From Chiua virens (taxonomy: Eukaryota > Basidiomycota > Agaricomycetes > Boletales > Boletaceae), in contig JAHNUO010000059.1 in assembly GCA_019787685.1 (NCBI GenBank), forward strand, positions 34,526-98,525: 64,000 bases of DNA. Direction: 5' to 3'. The position numbers and the translations under genes were made by a program. Of the stretch, positions 11,294 to 22,890 are shown piece after piece. Numbering within the stretch: the stretch's first letter is position 1; each line of letters begins with the position of its first letter. The notes under the pieces are model-generated. The model ran no database searches. It saw only the letters and a list, made by a program, of their open reading frames with translations, and had not been told where the DNA came from.

Positions 11294-13943
11294 TCATGAC
11301 ATCAATCCTCTGATCCTACCCTTTCCTGTCAACCCTCCCAGCTCTAAAGAACCAATCCCGGTCCGCTCCCCATGTTGCCACGCTTCCACAAGACACTTTG
11401 CTTCGTACGGGGGAACATCTGCGCTGACTGTGCCCACGGTGATATGAAGGCAGTCTCGGACCTCGGCAGGTAACTGCGATACGAACACATGGTTTTCTTG
11501 CTCCGCATCCTCATCACCCACGCTGGCAAGTTCAACATCCTCCACCGTCATGGCCATGACCCTCTCGTTCCAAACAAGGTATCCGAGCGTGAACGAGAAG
11601 AGCGGCGGCGCTCGCAGTCCATCGAGCACACTGCACCGTTCCCAAAGGTCAGCTGCCTCGGGTAGCCCCGCCTTGTGCACGATCGTGATATGCGGTCGAT
11701 GACTGATCCGTTTGTCGCTGACCAATTTGCGCCAGAACGTCTTGCCGTTGTAGGGCACGTCGTCTTCCTGCTCTATCAGGGGGGCGATGAGCGCCTCGAT
11801 GTCGAGCTCGGCCAATATCCCAAAGTACCGCGTTTCTGCGGGTGTTTTGGCCTTCTTCTCTCTCTTGCCTGCGCCCTTTGTCATCGCTGGCGCGTAGCCT
11901 TTGGCGACTGCGATCGCCTCGTCAATGCGCTCCTGGCTTGGTCGCTCAAAACCAAGGATAGCGACGCATCCATCGACCGCACGCGTTACCGCCGCCTTGA
12001 GCGGCTCGCGAAGGTCCATCTCGATCCTGGCGTCTACCTCCGAGGCAGCAAGCTCTTCGGTCTCGTGAATGAACCGCAGGATTATTTTTTCATGCGTCTT
12101 TCCCTCGTCGGCGGGTAGCGTCTGGTGTTTATCACCACGATTAAAGATATGATCACCACACACTCGCAGGATGGTTGCTGGAGGCTGGTCCATGGCCCAA
12201 TTGAGTGCGAGAAGGCGAACGGGTGGTTGTATTTTGGCAACAGCATCACGGAGTGCCTCTCGGTGTCGCCGTAAGTGGTTGTTCCTGCACAAACAACGTA
12301 AAAAAAGGTGACATTATGAGACGAACGTGCGAACGCACCTGTCGGCGATAACAACGTCATGTTTTTCGAAGAGATTAACAACGTTTTTGATGAAGGTTGG
12401 CCCATGTTTCTTAGCTTGCACGTCATCACTTTGGGTATGTCCGAATGTAAAGAGGTTGGCGAGTGCAACAGAGACCGATGTCTTGCCTTGATTTCAGCGG
12501 CATCAACTATACGATGACTGAAAGAGCACCTAGGGACTCACCACACCCTGGAATAGCCACGGGAACGATGAGAGTCTTACCAAATTCCCTGGTATCTTGG
12601 TCCGGTTCCTTGAGTGCAGACAAATCTGTCTTCCCTTGTTCAGAGTCCAACCACTTCAAGAACCGCTCCCTAGTAGCTATAATTCCTTTTCCTCGCGCAT
12701 ACCCCTGAAAGGCGTCCCGATTCGTCTGGATCTCATGCTTGACCCAACTAAAGTAAGCCTGCGTCTCCTTGCGCTTCAACTTGGACTTGGCAATTTTCGC
12801 ATCATTGAGCGAGCCATCGGTGGACAAGAGGGATTTGGTTATTTCCCGCCAGTCGCGATACATCAAGTATGGTTCGTCGAATTTTACCTTGAAGAAAAAC
12901 GAAGATCCGGTCGGGTACGGTGGTCGTCTGTCACAAGATGTTGCATGAGGTTTTCGATCGACGATGCTGGTGCGGACGACGAATCCTTCCACTGGTTCTC
13001 CTTTCCATTTTCCCGTCTCTGCGATCTCTTCGGTGAACTTTTTCACTTCCCCAAGTGTCTTGCATACGACTGTCGCAGTTATCAAGAAACCCCAATCTTC
13101 GGCGAACGCGTCGACGACGCGTGTAGGAAGTGTATGGAATTCTTCGTGATTCACGTTGATGCCATGGAGATAGAGGCCAGATTTCTCCGGGGGATAGGGC
13201 AAGACATGTTCCTCAAACTCGTCGTCACACAGCTTGCGCAAAACAATTATCGTCAATATGGTCGATTGAACCCGTCACCGAGCAGGAACTTACTTCTGCT
13301 ACTGCAGTCCAATTCTTCTCCCACAGAGCGGCTGCAAGTTGCTCTTCTGTTTTCCTTTTTGATGCCAAATTTGTTTTAAGCCATCTGTGGCCAGCTTGTG
13401 AATGTGTCTCCGAGACGCCTTCCATTTCTCCCAGTGCGTGTTTGGAAGTGACAATCAACTTGGAGGGGGAGATAGCAGCAATAAAAATGATGCAGCCATT
13501 CGACTTCATCGACAATGTATACTCCGGCCCAGTATGTGCCTCCAAGGACGACCACTGTCATACCGAACGAACCACAGCAGACAATATACAATTAACATTG
13601 TCGCTTGCGACCTAAAAAAGAACGTTGAACGTACGTCTGTCCAAGGTACTTCCCCAATGTTGAAGAACTTGTCATATCCACGTGCGACGATCTGATACCG
13701 AGGTTCGTCACTACCTCCCTCCTCATTCAGCTGCCTGGTAAACAGACCTCGTGCGAGCGTTGGGAATGGTGATGGAACGTCATAATATTTGAACTCGTTC
13801 ATCTTCCAGCTTCGGACCTTGACCGAGGGGTTTGATGGTGCGGAATATACGGTCGACCGAATGAGCCTAGGGGACTTTTGTGAGACACGATGCAGATCAG
13901 CGATCAGTTGGGAGTCTCGGGGGTTAAAACGTGATTCGGTCAT
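11294..13943 (-). CDS. TRL1: tRNA ligase (Trl1-type, ligase + kinase + cyclic phosphodiesterase), 799 aa
   Basis: Five exons join in phase: 13943-13635, 13554-13294, 13232-12542, 12486-12339 and 12284-11294. All three enzymatic modules of fungal tRNA ligase are present. The N-terminal adenylyltransferase/ligase has nucleotidyl-acceptor Lys ~120 in KSNGCIIF, motif IV-like EGFVVR near 272 and motif V KVKFDEPY near 305. The polynucleotide kinase has a P-loop IPGCGKTS near 420, split by intron 3, and VIADRNNH. The C-terminal 2H phosphodiesterase has HITIVH near 668 and HITV near 750. The enzyme heals and seals exon halves in tRNA splicing and in HAC1-type mRNA splicing. The length matches the family (~800-840). 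The ATG at 13943 (MTESRFNPRDSQ) fits the family's start; the frame stays open upstream to another ATG at 14063, adding 40 hydrophobic residues, which I regard as less likely. Confidence 0.95.
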
Positions 13944-14339
13944 TGCTGGAGAATAGGCAAGGTAAGAACGAAGCGCGTCAAACAAGATGAATGGGAACAT
14001 CGCGATCGCAGTGATAGAGCATGTGCGTCGAAGAAATCGCGGAACTGATAAAGTCGGAATCATATCGATGTCACTTGCGCGTCAGTTTTCACTAGGAAAC
14101 ATCACATTCAGCCAACCAGCGTAAAATCACCAAATTTGGTAATATTGACCCTCCGTCCAATATTTACTACATAAATACTGTCTCGACACCGTTTACATGG
14201 TTTAGTCATGTAATTGTAAATAAAAATGCTTGCGAAGTATGCCCAAGACTATGTACATCTTGTCGGTTGCATGCTCCAGGCACATCGTACGTCCAAGGGA
14301 AGTTGCTCTTGCTTCTTCCACGCCGCATATTAAAGTCTT
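13944..14339. other. Promoter region of the tRNA ligase gene / 3' flank of the MFS gene
   Basis: A 396-bp gap between two genes on the minus strand. It includes the open extension of the tRNA ligase frame to 14063 and an AT-rich tract around 14,120-14,180. No other feature is seen. Confidence 0.4.
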
Positions 14340-16461
14340 TCAAAACTTGCCCGCCCAGTTGCAAAGATGAAGATAACGCGTCAACAACATCAAGCACGCT
14401 GAGACTATCAGAATCCCCCCTGGTTTGAGCTCAGTACGCATGACGACGATAGCGGTGAATTGGAATACTCACCAGCATACCATCCCACGTCCTTGAAACC
14501 ACGCATCGCAGAAATGATGGCCCCAGAGATCGGTGTCCCAGCAAGCGCACCAAAAGCGGCACAGCTCATGAACAAGCCAATGCGCCTACCGACATCGCCA
14601 GTGGAACCCATCGCCATCACGGGCACATGGAACAGAGAGATATAGGTCCCATTCGCAAAACTGTTGGAAAGAGACAATGGTCTGTTACGACAAAGAACGG
14701 CACTAGTATTGATATGTTCCACGCACCCGTATGTCAAGGCGATCGCGATGAGCCCACCTTTGCTCGTGGCAAATGGCCACACGAATGTCATGGCAGCCAC
14801 CACGGTGATAAACGGAATCATGACATTAAGTGCACCTATACGCGTATCAACATCACAATCAAGGTAAAAGTATCTGTTGAACACTCACCGACTCGGTCCG
14901 CGAGATATCCAGATGGAATCCGCCCAACAGCAGAAGCGGCATTTGCAATGGCGGTGAGATAGAGGGCGAAATCGTTTGAAATGCCAGATTGAACAGCGCT
15001 AAGGGATATATAGGTCAATACTATACGACGACATGTCAGTGCAAGCCGTTTGCCTGGAAACAGGAGTCGCGTGGAAAAGAACTCACCAGTATACAACCCA
15101 AGAAATGTAGTTACACCCGAGGTACAGTAAATAGCGTATGCTGGATTCTTGAGTGCCGTCCAATTGAGCAGGCCGCCCTTCACGTTCACAGGCGGAAGGC
15201 GTCTGTCTATCGTCTGTCATGCGGCACAAGATTCATTTTTCTATTCAAAGAGGTCGAATAACGAGTAGCAAGAGCTCACAAGGATGGCTACCCCAAGCAT
15301 GAACATCACAATAAATCCGAAACTCCTGACCGTCCACTTAAATCTGCAATCAGTCAATCAAGGTCATGCTAAGATGAAAAAAACGTTGGATATACCCAAT
15401 CTTAGGTATCAGATTTTGTGCTACAATGGGGAATAACGTCCCTCCCACTGAGGACCCAATCGTGGCGATACCCATGGCTAGGCCTCTTCGTTTCGAAAAC
15501 CAATGTGGTACAATCCCCAGTGTCAGCCCGAATACCATACCACTCGCAAGCTATTTCACCGTAGCATTCGGGGTTAGTGCAAATAGAATATAGGAGAAAA
15601 ACTCACCCCAATTCCCAGACCCTGCACCAAGAACAATTGCCACCATCGAGTGCACTCTGCAACGAGAAAAGTGCATAAAATCTGAAAACAGCTAGCTAAG
15701 AGGAATGGTATCTTGAAATATCCGAGATCGAATAATCGACCGGCGACCAGCGACGGCCCAAAGATAAGGGCAAGCTAGGGAACGAATCTCACGGTATAAG
15801 TAATAGTCGATTTCTCACCAGGACAAATACGCCAGCCTACCTGTACGGAGCCGATCCACGCACTGTGATCGATATCAATGATTCTATATGAGCGACGGAG
15901 GAGGAAGGGACTTACATATATGATGGACTCTCATTTGGCAGTAGAACCTCCTCATAATACTTCTGAAAGATCTATTCATAGGTTAGTACGTCTCTTGACG
16001 CAAAATGAGTCCAGAACTAACCCCCCATGCAGTGGCATACCCGAGCCTTGTTCATAGATAAAAAAAAGTATCAAGCAATCTGTGCACAACGAAGTTAGAA
16101 CGAACACTACTCACACTGCACCTATCGTCAAGGAAAGCCTACACGGACGACCACGATCGTCTCTGTCAGTGTCTTGCAGACGATACAAATGTGGCAAACG
16201 ACGCGCCCAAGAACGACGCTCCAGGCCTTTAAACCTCCATCTGGAGGGTCACCACCATATTTGGCATATATACCTGTGACCTTTGTTACGCCCTCCTCTT
16301 GACCATCAGAGGAATTGCCTTTGGCAAAGATGAATCATGAGACATGTGCTTGAATCAAAGGGGAGAGAAAAAAACCCGTGATACATACCGTCCTTGTATT
16401 TTCCTTGATCAGACCCATCTCTTGGGACTGATACTCGGATATGGCTTTGCAAAAGCTCCAT
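14340..16461 (-). CDS. MFS monocarboxylate-type transporter, N-terminal frameshift
   Basis: About 12 short exons on the minus strand encode a complete 12-segment MCT/MCH-like permease. The hallmark start motif DPPDGGLKAW is at ~16,245-16,215. Later blocks include FQKYYEEV, SAWIGSVQ, LVAGRLFDLGYF, FLVQGLGIG, GIVPHWFSKRRGLAMGIATI and GRIPSGYLADRVG, and a last membrane helix ends in CNWAGKF with the stop at 14340-14342. The likely start is the ATG at 16461. Just after DGGLKAWSVVL an extra G in a G-run (about 16,205) shifts the frame: the continuation GASFATF is readable only in the +1 frame. This is either a real lesion or a sequencing error. The exon between that point and YATAWGIFQKYY could not be placed with confidence. 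Expected role: proton-coupled uptake or export of a monocarboxylate or similar small acid at a membrane; the substrate is not predictable. Confidence 0.8.
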
Positions 16462-17913
16462 AGGATGCACGGGATCTAAGAACCTGGCTGAGTATGATAT
16501 GACCGAGTGAAAAGAGATTTGAGTGGACAGAGACGGGAAGTATTTGAACTTATTGAGGCGACACGAAAAACCCACCCTTTGGACGGCCAACCGTCTATCG
16601 AGAAAAAGCAGTGAGATAGACCCAAATAGACGTGTCCTGCAGCGGTGACCTCGCACACCCATTACATAAATCTCCGGTGCTTAACGAATGCCAACGCATC
16701 ATGGGTCTGACACTATATCGTCTTGATACGTGAGCACTCTAATAGTCATACCCGACGTGGACAAGCGATATAAGGTCAGGGGCATTATCCTGAAACAGCT
16801 CGCCCACCCCTTGGTCGGTATTGATTGACAAGTACAGAGATGGCATCGGAGGTACACCGTTCCAACGTTCAACCTGAGCTTTATCAGCAACCGTTTGCTA
16901 GCACACGATAAATGGTCCGTGACAAACCTTTTGACGTTTCAGCCCCAGCAACAAACCGAGTTTTGAGACGTCATGATCACTGCCAGAACAGGATTCAGAG
17001 GTCTTCCAGTTCAACAGAGAGCCTGTACGTTGTGTGAGATTGGTTAGAATGTGGGGTTTTGATTTTGACCAACAACAATTGCCGAACTTATTCTACGATT
17101 AGCCGGTACCATTTAAAATTCAAGTTACATTTATTTGTCGCTCTTTACTACCTATTTATTTATATGTTTATTTTGCACCCTTCGATGAAGACAGTTGTCG
17201 TTCAGAAATCGAGGTAAGAGTGGCCCTTCCCTAGGTGCGTCCAAGATGCAACGACCAATGTCGCACTCTCCTGGAATAGGGGTTTCTCTTTGGGACGTTG
17301 TCACAGAGAATCCGAATCCAATGGGAGAGCGGACGATTGACTCGATGAACCAGTGGCAAAAAACTCTAAAGTTCGTTGTTGCTGTGAGTGAGATGCAGCA
17401 GATAAGTCAGCATCGATCGTGGCTCACCCATATGTCTCTGCAGTGGCCATGGTATCCGGCTGAACATCATGAGGTGGCGCCGGGGACACCAACGGGGCGC
17501 CACTGTCACGATTTCGCCTCGGATGACTGATCACAAAGGCGTATAGTCTATTCTTCACGGTATACCACATGGTTCTCTCGGACTGTCGATTGTGCATGCC
17601 AATGATGGATGATATCGATGATATATATACCTTCAACACTCCATGTCCGTAATGGAAATACAATCATCTTTCATCTCATCAGATTCGCGAGTCACTTACC
17701 GTGACTGCCATGTTTTGTATCTTTGTGATTATCGTTAGATGGGCGAGCAACTTGCGGCAACGCTCGAAATTTATGTCGAGACAGACGGCGAGAATTTCAG
17801 CGGCGCATAAAACTTGACCGTAACTTGCCTGGCGGAACGCGTTCTTCAAATTGACCATCTCGACTTTAGCAAGAGTGCGAGCGTTTATTGAGTCAGATCT
17901 CAATTACTGCAAC
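16462..17913. other. Divergent promoter region between the MFS gene and GST-1
   Basis: About 1.45 kb. The last ~70 bases before the GST start match the region upstream of the second GST (near 26,010-26,070, inverted), so at least the proximal promoter was duplicated with the gene. Frames of up to ~110 codons at 17,195-17,530 carry no motif and are not called. Confidence 0.4.
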
Positions 17914-18862
17914 ATGCCCGAGCAAATCACTTTCTATCACGATGCGCGAAAGGTACGGGGCTGTAACGTCTCTGGGGTCACTAGCGATGATGGATGCGAC
18001 ACAAGTTGTCGCCTTTCTGCTACAGGGTATATGATTGGCTCATATCCCGTGCCGAGCAACTCACTGATCACACCTTCAAGGTTGAAATCGCGTTGCTCGA
18101 AACCGGAGCGACCTACACAGCACACGGTTTTGACATCTACAACAAACCGGATTGGTTCGCGAGACTCAATCCGCTTACCGGGAAGGCGAGTGACGATATC
18201 TTTTCGGACACCACGTTACTGAGGTGTTACCGGATAGATTCCTGTGTTGACATATGGGGGACCCATTGTACATCCCGAGGAACCTTCCCCGCTGTCGTTC
18301 AAGATCACAGAGTCCTACGTGATCCTCGAGTTCCTCGCCGATATCTTCCCGGACTCGACCCTCCTTCCGCCCGCATCCGACCCAACGGCGCGTGCCCGCG
18401 TGCGGTTTTTCATGGATGCCGCAATTCGCAATTTGGAGACACCGTTGCTCGGAGCCAGCCGGAAGACCCAAGGGGCTTTTGATACGGTGCTCGCAGGACT
18501 CGAGAAGATCCAGGCGTTGCTTCCTGATCCAGAGGCTGCCGATGGGGGAGAGTATGCGATTGGAAGGTCGTTCACGAACGCCGACTGTGCGATCGCGCCC
18601 CTGCTGGCATGGGTACAAGTCGCTGCCAACACATTCGACTCTGAGGATGGGAAACAATTTGCGGAGACAGTGACAGGGCCCAAGTTTGAGCGGATGAAGA
18701 GGTATATGAATGCGTTGATGCAGCGGGAGAGCGTAAAGAAGGTGGTTCAGGTGGTAAGCGTATCTTTTTTTTGGCTCGTTTGGATGCTACTGACCTTGCC
18801 TGGAACCCAAGGAGGGCATGGAAGCTAGATGGAAAGCTAGGCAAGCTGAGACGAGTGCATGA
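17914..18862 (+). CDS. Glutathione S-transferase (copy 1), 243 aa
   Basis: Five exons: 17914-17952, 18006-18026, 18081-18185, 18238-18753 and 18812-18862. The protein starts MPEQITFYHD, a beta strand of the thioredoxin-like N-domain. The 21-nt exon 2 alone encodes LSPFCYR, the active-site loop. Here Ser15 replaces the first Cys of the CPFC motif of omega-like GSTs; Cys18 is kept. GKIPVLTYGG is the cis-Pro glutathione-binding segment and ITESYVILEFLAD the ES-motif. The all-helical C-domain carries FTNADCAIAPLLAWVQVA. Intron 3 uses a GC donor (AAG|GCGAGT at 18186) and the other introns use GT. The expected role is conjugation or thiol transfer in xenobiotic or redox metabolism, in the cytosol. 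A close paralogue lies inverted at 25,027-26,003. Confidence 0.9.
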
Positions 18863-19316
18863 AACTTGATGAGACTGGAATATTGACGTTCAAGTTATGT
18901 ATACCGCTGCCACGGTATATGCTGATTGAACTTGCAAATTGTAAAGCAATGTTCTATGGTCAACCAAGTATGCTCACTTGCAGGTAAAACGAGGTCTGTC
19001 CAGAGGATGGCCCCTCGCGGGGTTCTGATAATGTTAGCATGTAAGTCACTGAAACTCCAGTAAACCTGATCAGATGCATGAAGGCATCTGCTCGAGGACA
19101 TTAATGCATGGTAAATGGCCAATGGACTCGATCGACCGTCAATGGATGATAACTTGCAATGATACCCGTTACCATGTTAAACGTCATAGTTACACAGGTT
19201 ATGACACTATCTATGATTACAACCACGCTTGAGTGGCAATGTACGAACAATCAGGACACTGCGTGTTCAAGAACAGAAACCATGATCCATCCAGGTCATT
19301 CCACAGTCAAGACGCG
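18863..19316. other. Convergent 3' flanks of GST-1 and the RBR ligase gene
   Basis: Short convergent intergenic region. It holds the 3' UTRs. No gene or repeat is seen. Confidence 0.4.
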
Positions 19317-22300
19317 CTACATAATTGCACAACCCCAACCAGCATTTTGCCGTGCTTGCCCTTCCCTGCGCTCTTCCTCCGCTTCTCGGCGCAGGCGCTG
19401 CTCCCTGATCACTCTGTTTTGCTCCTCGATGCGCTGGAACCTCTCGCGGTCGAGCTCCCTAATCTCGTGGACCATATTGAAACCCAACCCGTCATGCGCG
19501 TCCTCAGGCTGCCATCTTACAGGACGTACACCGTTGGCACGTTGGAGCCCAGCGATGCGACGCTCTCCCACCTGTCGAAAGAGCTCCAGCTGCTCCTCAA
19601 TATCCACCGGAATACCGATATCGCCTGGTCGTTCTTGAGCAGCCGGCGCATCATCGTGGATTGTCTGATGCGCGCGGTGCATGTGGGGGTAAATCGTCTC
19701 TTGAGTGAAGATGCCCATACAGCGCCAACAGATGTGTGCACCGCACCTGTCTATTGTTCAGCGGGTGAGAATGAGAACGGGCATGGTGCGCACCGGCATG
19801 AGATGTGATTACACCCTTCCAGTTTCTCAATCGGCACGTGGCACTGAGGACATTTCTTCACGCGTCCACCTTGTGACGCGATCCAGGCGTCGTTCAAACG
19901 CTCTTGTTCCTCAGGATCCCGTCGTGCCTTGCCCTCCGCACAAGAAAGACCATCGTGTGCCTCTTCGTGACATCCGTTGCACACGGCGGAGAAACAAGAC
20001 GGACAATGGCGCGTTTGAGGCACTCTGCCAACTACGACCGAACGATAAATTTGTGTGCAGTCCGGCGTTTTGCAATGCTTGTACTCCTCAGGGTGTTTTG
20101 CAATGTACGTGTCAAAGGCTGCTTCTAGAAGCCGATTGAAGGGTGCCGGAGGAAGAAATTGCTGAATCGTTGGAATTGGAATGGGAACACGACACTGAGT
20201 TTCATCTCCGAGGCAAGTCAGAGGTAACTGGTCCGATTCGAGCGCCGAGGAAATGAAATGGCGGAGGCAGGCGACACAGTACGTGTGACCGCAGCCCAGT
20301 TGATGTGCAGAAGAGACTGTGTCATAGCAGATAGGGCAGGTTTCGCTACCTTGCGCTGCGCTACCAACGCCCTGGTTGCCTTTATGTGAGAGCGTGATAA
20401 GACGATCTAGCGCATGCCGTGCTTCTTCCCCGCCTGAAACTGTTATCTTTCGGGAGGACATGGTAAACTTGACGTTGTTCTCTCCAATAATTTCTTTCAA
20501 CTGTTGGATCCCTTCTCTGACGAAGAATCCCACGGAGTTCCGTGCGAGAGTAACGGTGTAATCCAAAGATGCGAGCCTTTCAAGTTCGCTCTTTACCATT
20601 TCGCGAGCGCGATCCACTGCTCTCGGTGCCCCGTAAACCTTGAGGGACCGTCGTTTTGAATCGGCACGCAGGTACGCGCCAGTCGCCGAATGGATATGGG
20701 AAACGAACGGATTGCCGGGAAAACCGAAGGACCGATGCCAACCCTCCACTTTGTCCCCCCTAGCGAGATTCTCGACCCTCACCTTCAAAGCACCTGTCGC
20801 TTCCTTGACCGATCCCGAAAGTCGAATGCGCATAATGTTCCCGGAGTCACGTATATGAAGCGTACAGGCTTTTCTATCCTTGATCGAGTCCAAAAGGGAA
20901 TCCCACTGCTCTTTTTGGGCCTTGTATTGCTCCACTGGGATTACAAGCGTGAAGTGCATCGGATCGGGAAGCCGGAGCCAAACTGGTTGATTGCCATACC
21001 GCTTATCTGAGAGGTGCGTGTGGGTCGTGTGGGCCTCATCCCACGAGGAAAAATGAGCGCGCGCAGCAACGACACCCTCCATGGTACAGGTGCCAGGAGG
21101 GTCGTCGAATTTTTTGAGTCCTCCTGGAACAGCCCGCTCGATATCCTCCCGAACCAGCCTAGCAATTTCCCCGACAGTGTATGAAACGCCACCAATGGGT
21201 AGGCGTTTGACGGATGTCGAATTTGCAAAGTTCTTGACATCCTCATCGGTAACGGAGGGAGGCAGATTATTGATTTTTATCGCGTTGAGCGACAGGTTGC
21301 GCACGTAGCGACCACGGGGCTGAGAGTTCATCTCTACCTTGATGCGACGACCACCGTAGATAACGCGATCGAGTTCTTTGACCTTGTCATTTGCCACAGC
21401 AATATCGACATACTCTGCGACATAACGCACGGAAGGAGCACGCCAGGATATGGTAAGAATCTCGGAACTTTGAACGTTTTCAGCGTTCATACCCTCGAGG
21501 GAGTTGGTAGCGGACGTCTCCACCCCTAGAGTCTCCTCTCGAAATTCGACACCATCCAATTCCAGGGCGAGTGCCCGCCCTGTAGCCACACCTGTGACGA
21601 TGTGTGCCTCAAGCCTGCGATCTGGCCTTCTCTTGATGACGAAGTGAAAATGGTCTGTGGCCCCTGAGTCTTGGAATCCGAGAATTAAAGCGTGGATGTC
21701 ATCCTCCTTTACATCGAGAGGAAGGGGTCCAACACGCAGTGTGCATGTCTCGAAACCCGTTACCAAGTTTCGAACGTCGAGTCCAGCGCTGAACGTAACG
21801 ATAGAACCAAAGACGACTTGAGTGATCGTTTTGGCAGCTTCCTCTCTAGTAATGGCGTTCGCACGCTCACGGGCTGCGGCGACGTCGGCCCCCCGCGCCC
21901 GAGCACGTTCGGCTTCTAGTTGAGCGCGCCGCTCAGCATGCCGTGGATCCGAGGTAGAGTGACCTTCCTCCACAGGAAGTGCACGTGCTGTGGTAGAGGT
22001 GTTCTGCTTGTACGGCTTAGCGGAATCGGGTGCTGGTTTCTGTGTATGACGGCATGAGATGCAACATTCTGTATATGTACAAACGGGACACGTACAGATT
22101 CGATATCGTGACCAAACCAACACTTGGACCCTTTGGTACAAGTCCCAGCTTTCCAAGCACGGCAAGGAATCTCCCCACGCTTGGGTCTGGGGCGAGCATC
22201 AGAGGACTGGCGAGAAGTTGGACTAGAAGGTGTGTTTGCGGAGGTGGGTTCGAGAAGTGTAGGCTGGGAGTTGTGGCGACAAGCTCAACGTTTGAAACCT

Positions 22301-22450
22301 ACCAACGACTCAAGAAAGACCTACCTGCACATCCGTGGCATGACTGAACCAGCACTTGTCTCCAAAGCGACAACGCCCTTGAGCATATAGTCGGCATGTA
22401 GCGGGTCTGCGATTACTGTCGGACGGCGAGGACTCAGTCGAAGGATTCAT
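19317..22450 (-). CDS. RBR-type E3 ubiquitin ligase with two CCCH zinc fingers and a C-terminal CaaX box, 989 aa
   Basis: Four exons join in phase: 22450-22325, 22263-22096, 22039-19794 and 19746-19317. Two CCCH fingers (C-x7-C-x5-C-x3-H) lie at residues 19-37 and 76-94. A basic/acidic coiled stretch follows (ERRAQLEAERARARG), then ~450 residues with RRM/KH-like pieces such as IKINNLPPSVTDEDV. RING1 starts near 666 (CPICYD...GCGHTYCVAC), followed by an IBR, then RING2 near 828 (CPQCHVPIEKLEGCNHISC) with the presumed catalytic Cys near 845, and GAHICWRC across the last intron. The C-terminus is a charged coiled coil ending GCAIM, a canonical CaaX prenylation signal. RBR ligases pass ubiquitin through a RING2 thioester; CCCH and RRM-like modules suggest an RNA-linked role. 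An upstream in-frame ATG (22507) could add 19 residues. Confidence 0.92.
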
Positions 22451-22890
22451 GCGGTGGATGCGTGTAAGAGAGGGGGAGATGGGAGGAACGTGGTCTCCAA
22501 GTTCCATGGGGGGGCGACCCGATCGCCACTTGCTTATACAATCGCCTCATGCATCTGCCAGTGAACCAATTGGTTGAAGCGATAGGATCAATGCGGGAAT
22601 GACCACAGGAATCCCATGATAACGGACTCGAGTGGGATTCGAATCTAGAACCACAGCATCTGGTGACTTTTGAGAATTGTAACTCACTGGAGCTAGTACG
22701 GTCTTTGAGATCGGACGCAGCACTAGGCACCGCAGTAGGGTGATGACAGGAAATCTTCGCGGACTGTCAAACATTACATAAGCCAATGCTTACGGGAGGG
22801 CGCACCGCCACCCCCTGTCCTTGAATCGTGCGAATCCCACGGCCGCAGCTAACCTCAGTCTGCACCATCATCCAAGCAGATATTTACAAG
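22451..22890. other. Bidirectional promoter between the RBR ligase and the Ecm4-type GST
   Basis: 440 bp between divergent genes. A tRNA-like string (GATTCGAATC) near 22,635 does not fold into a cloverleaf. No other element is seen. Confidence 0.4.

Noticed and set aside
13944..14063. 40-residue hydrophobic N-terminal extension of the tRNA ligase
   Set aside because: The frame is open, but the family starts near the downstream ATG at 13,943; the extension is more likely 5' UTR.
17195..17530. 111-codon plus-strand frame upstream of GST-1
   Set aside because: No motif; likely chance frame in the divergent promoter region.
22625..22720. tRNA-like string with GATTCGAATC
   Set aside because: The T-arm-like sequence has no matching 5-bp stem, and no A-box or acceptor stem fits at the right distance on either strand.
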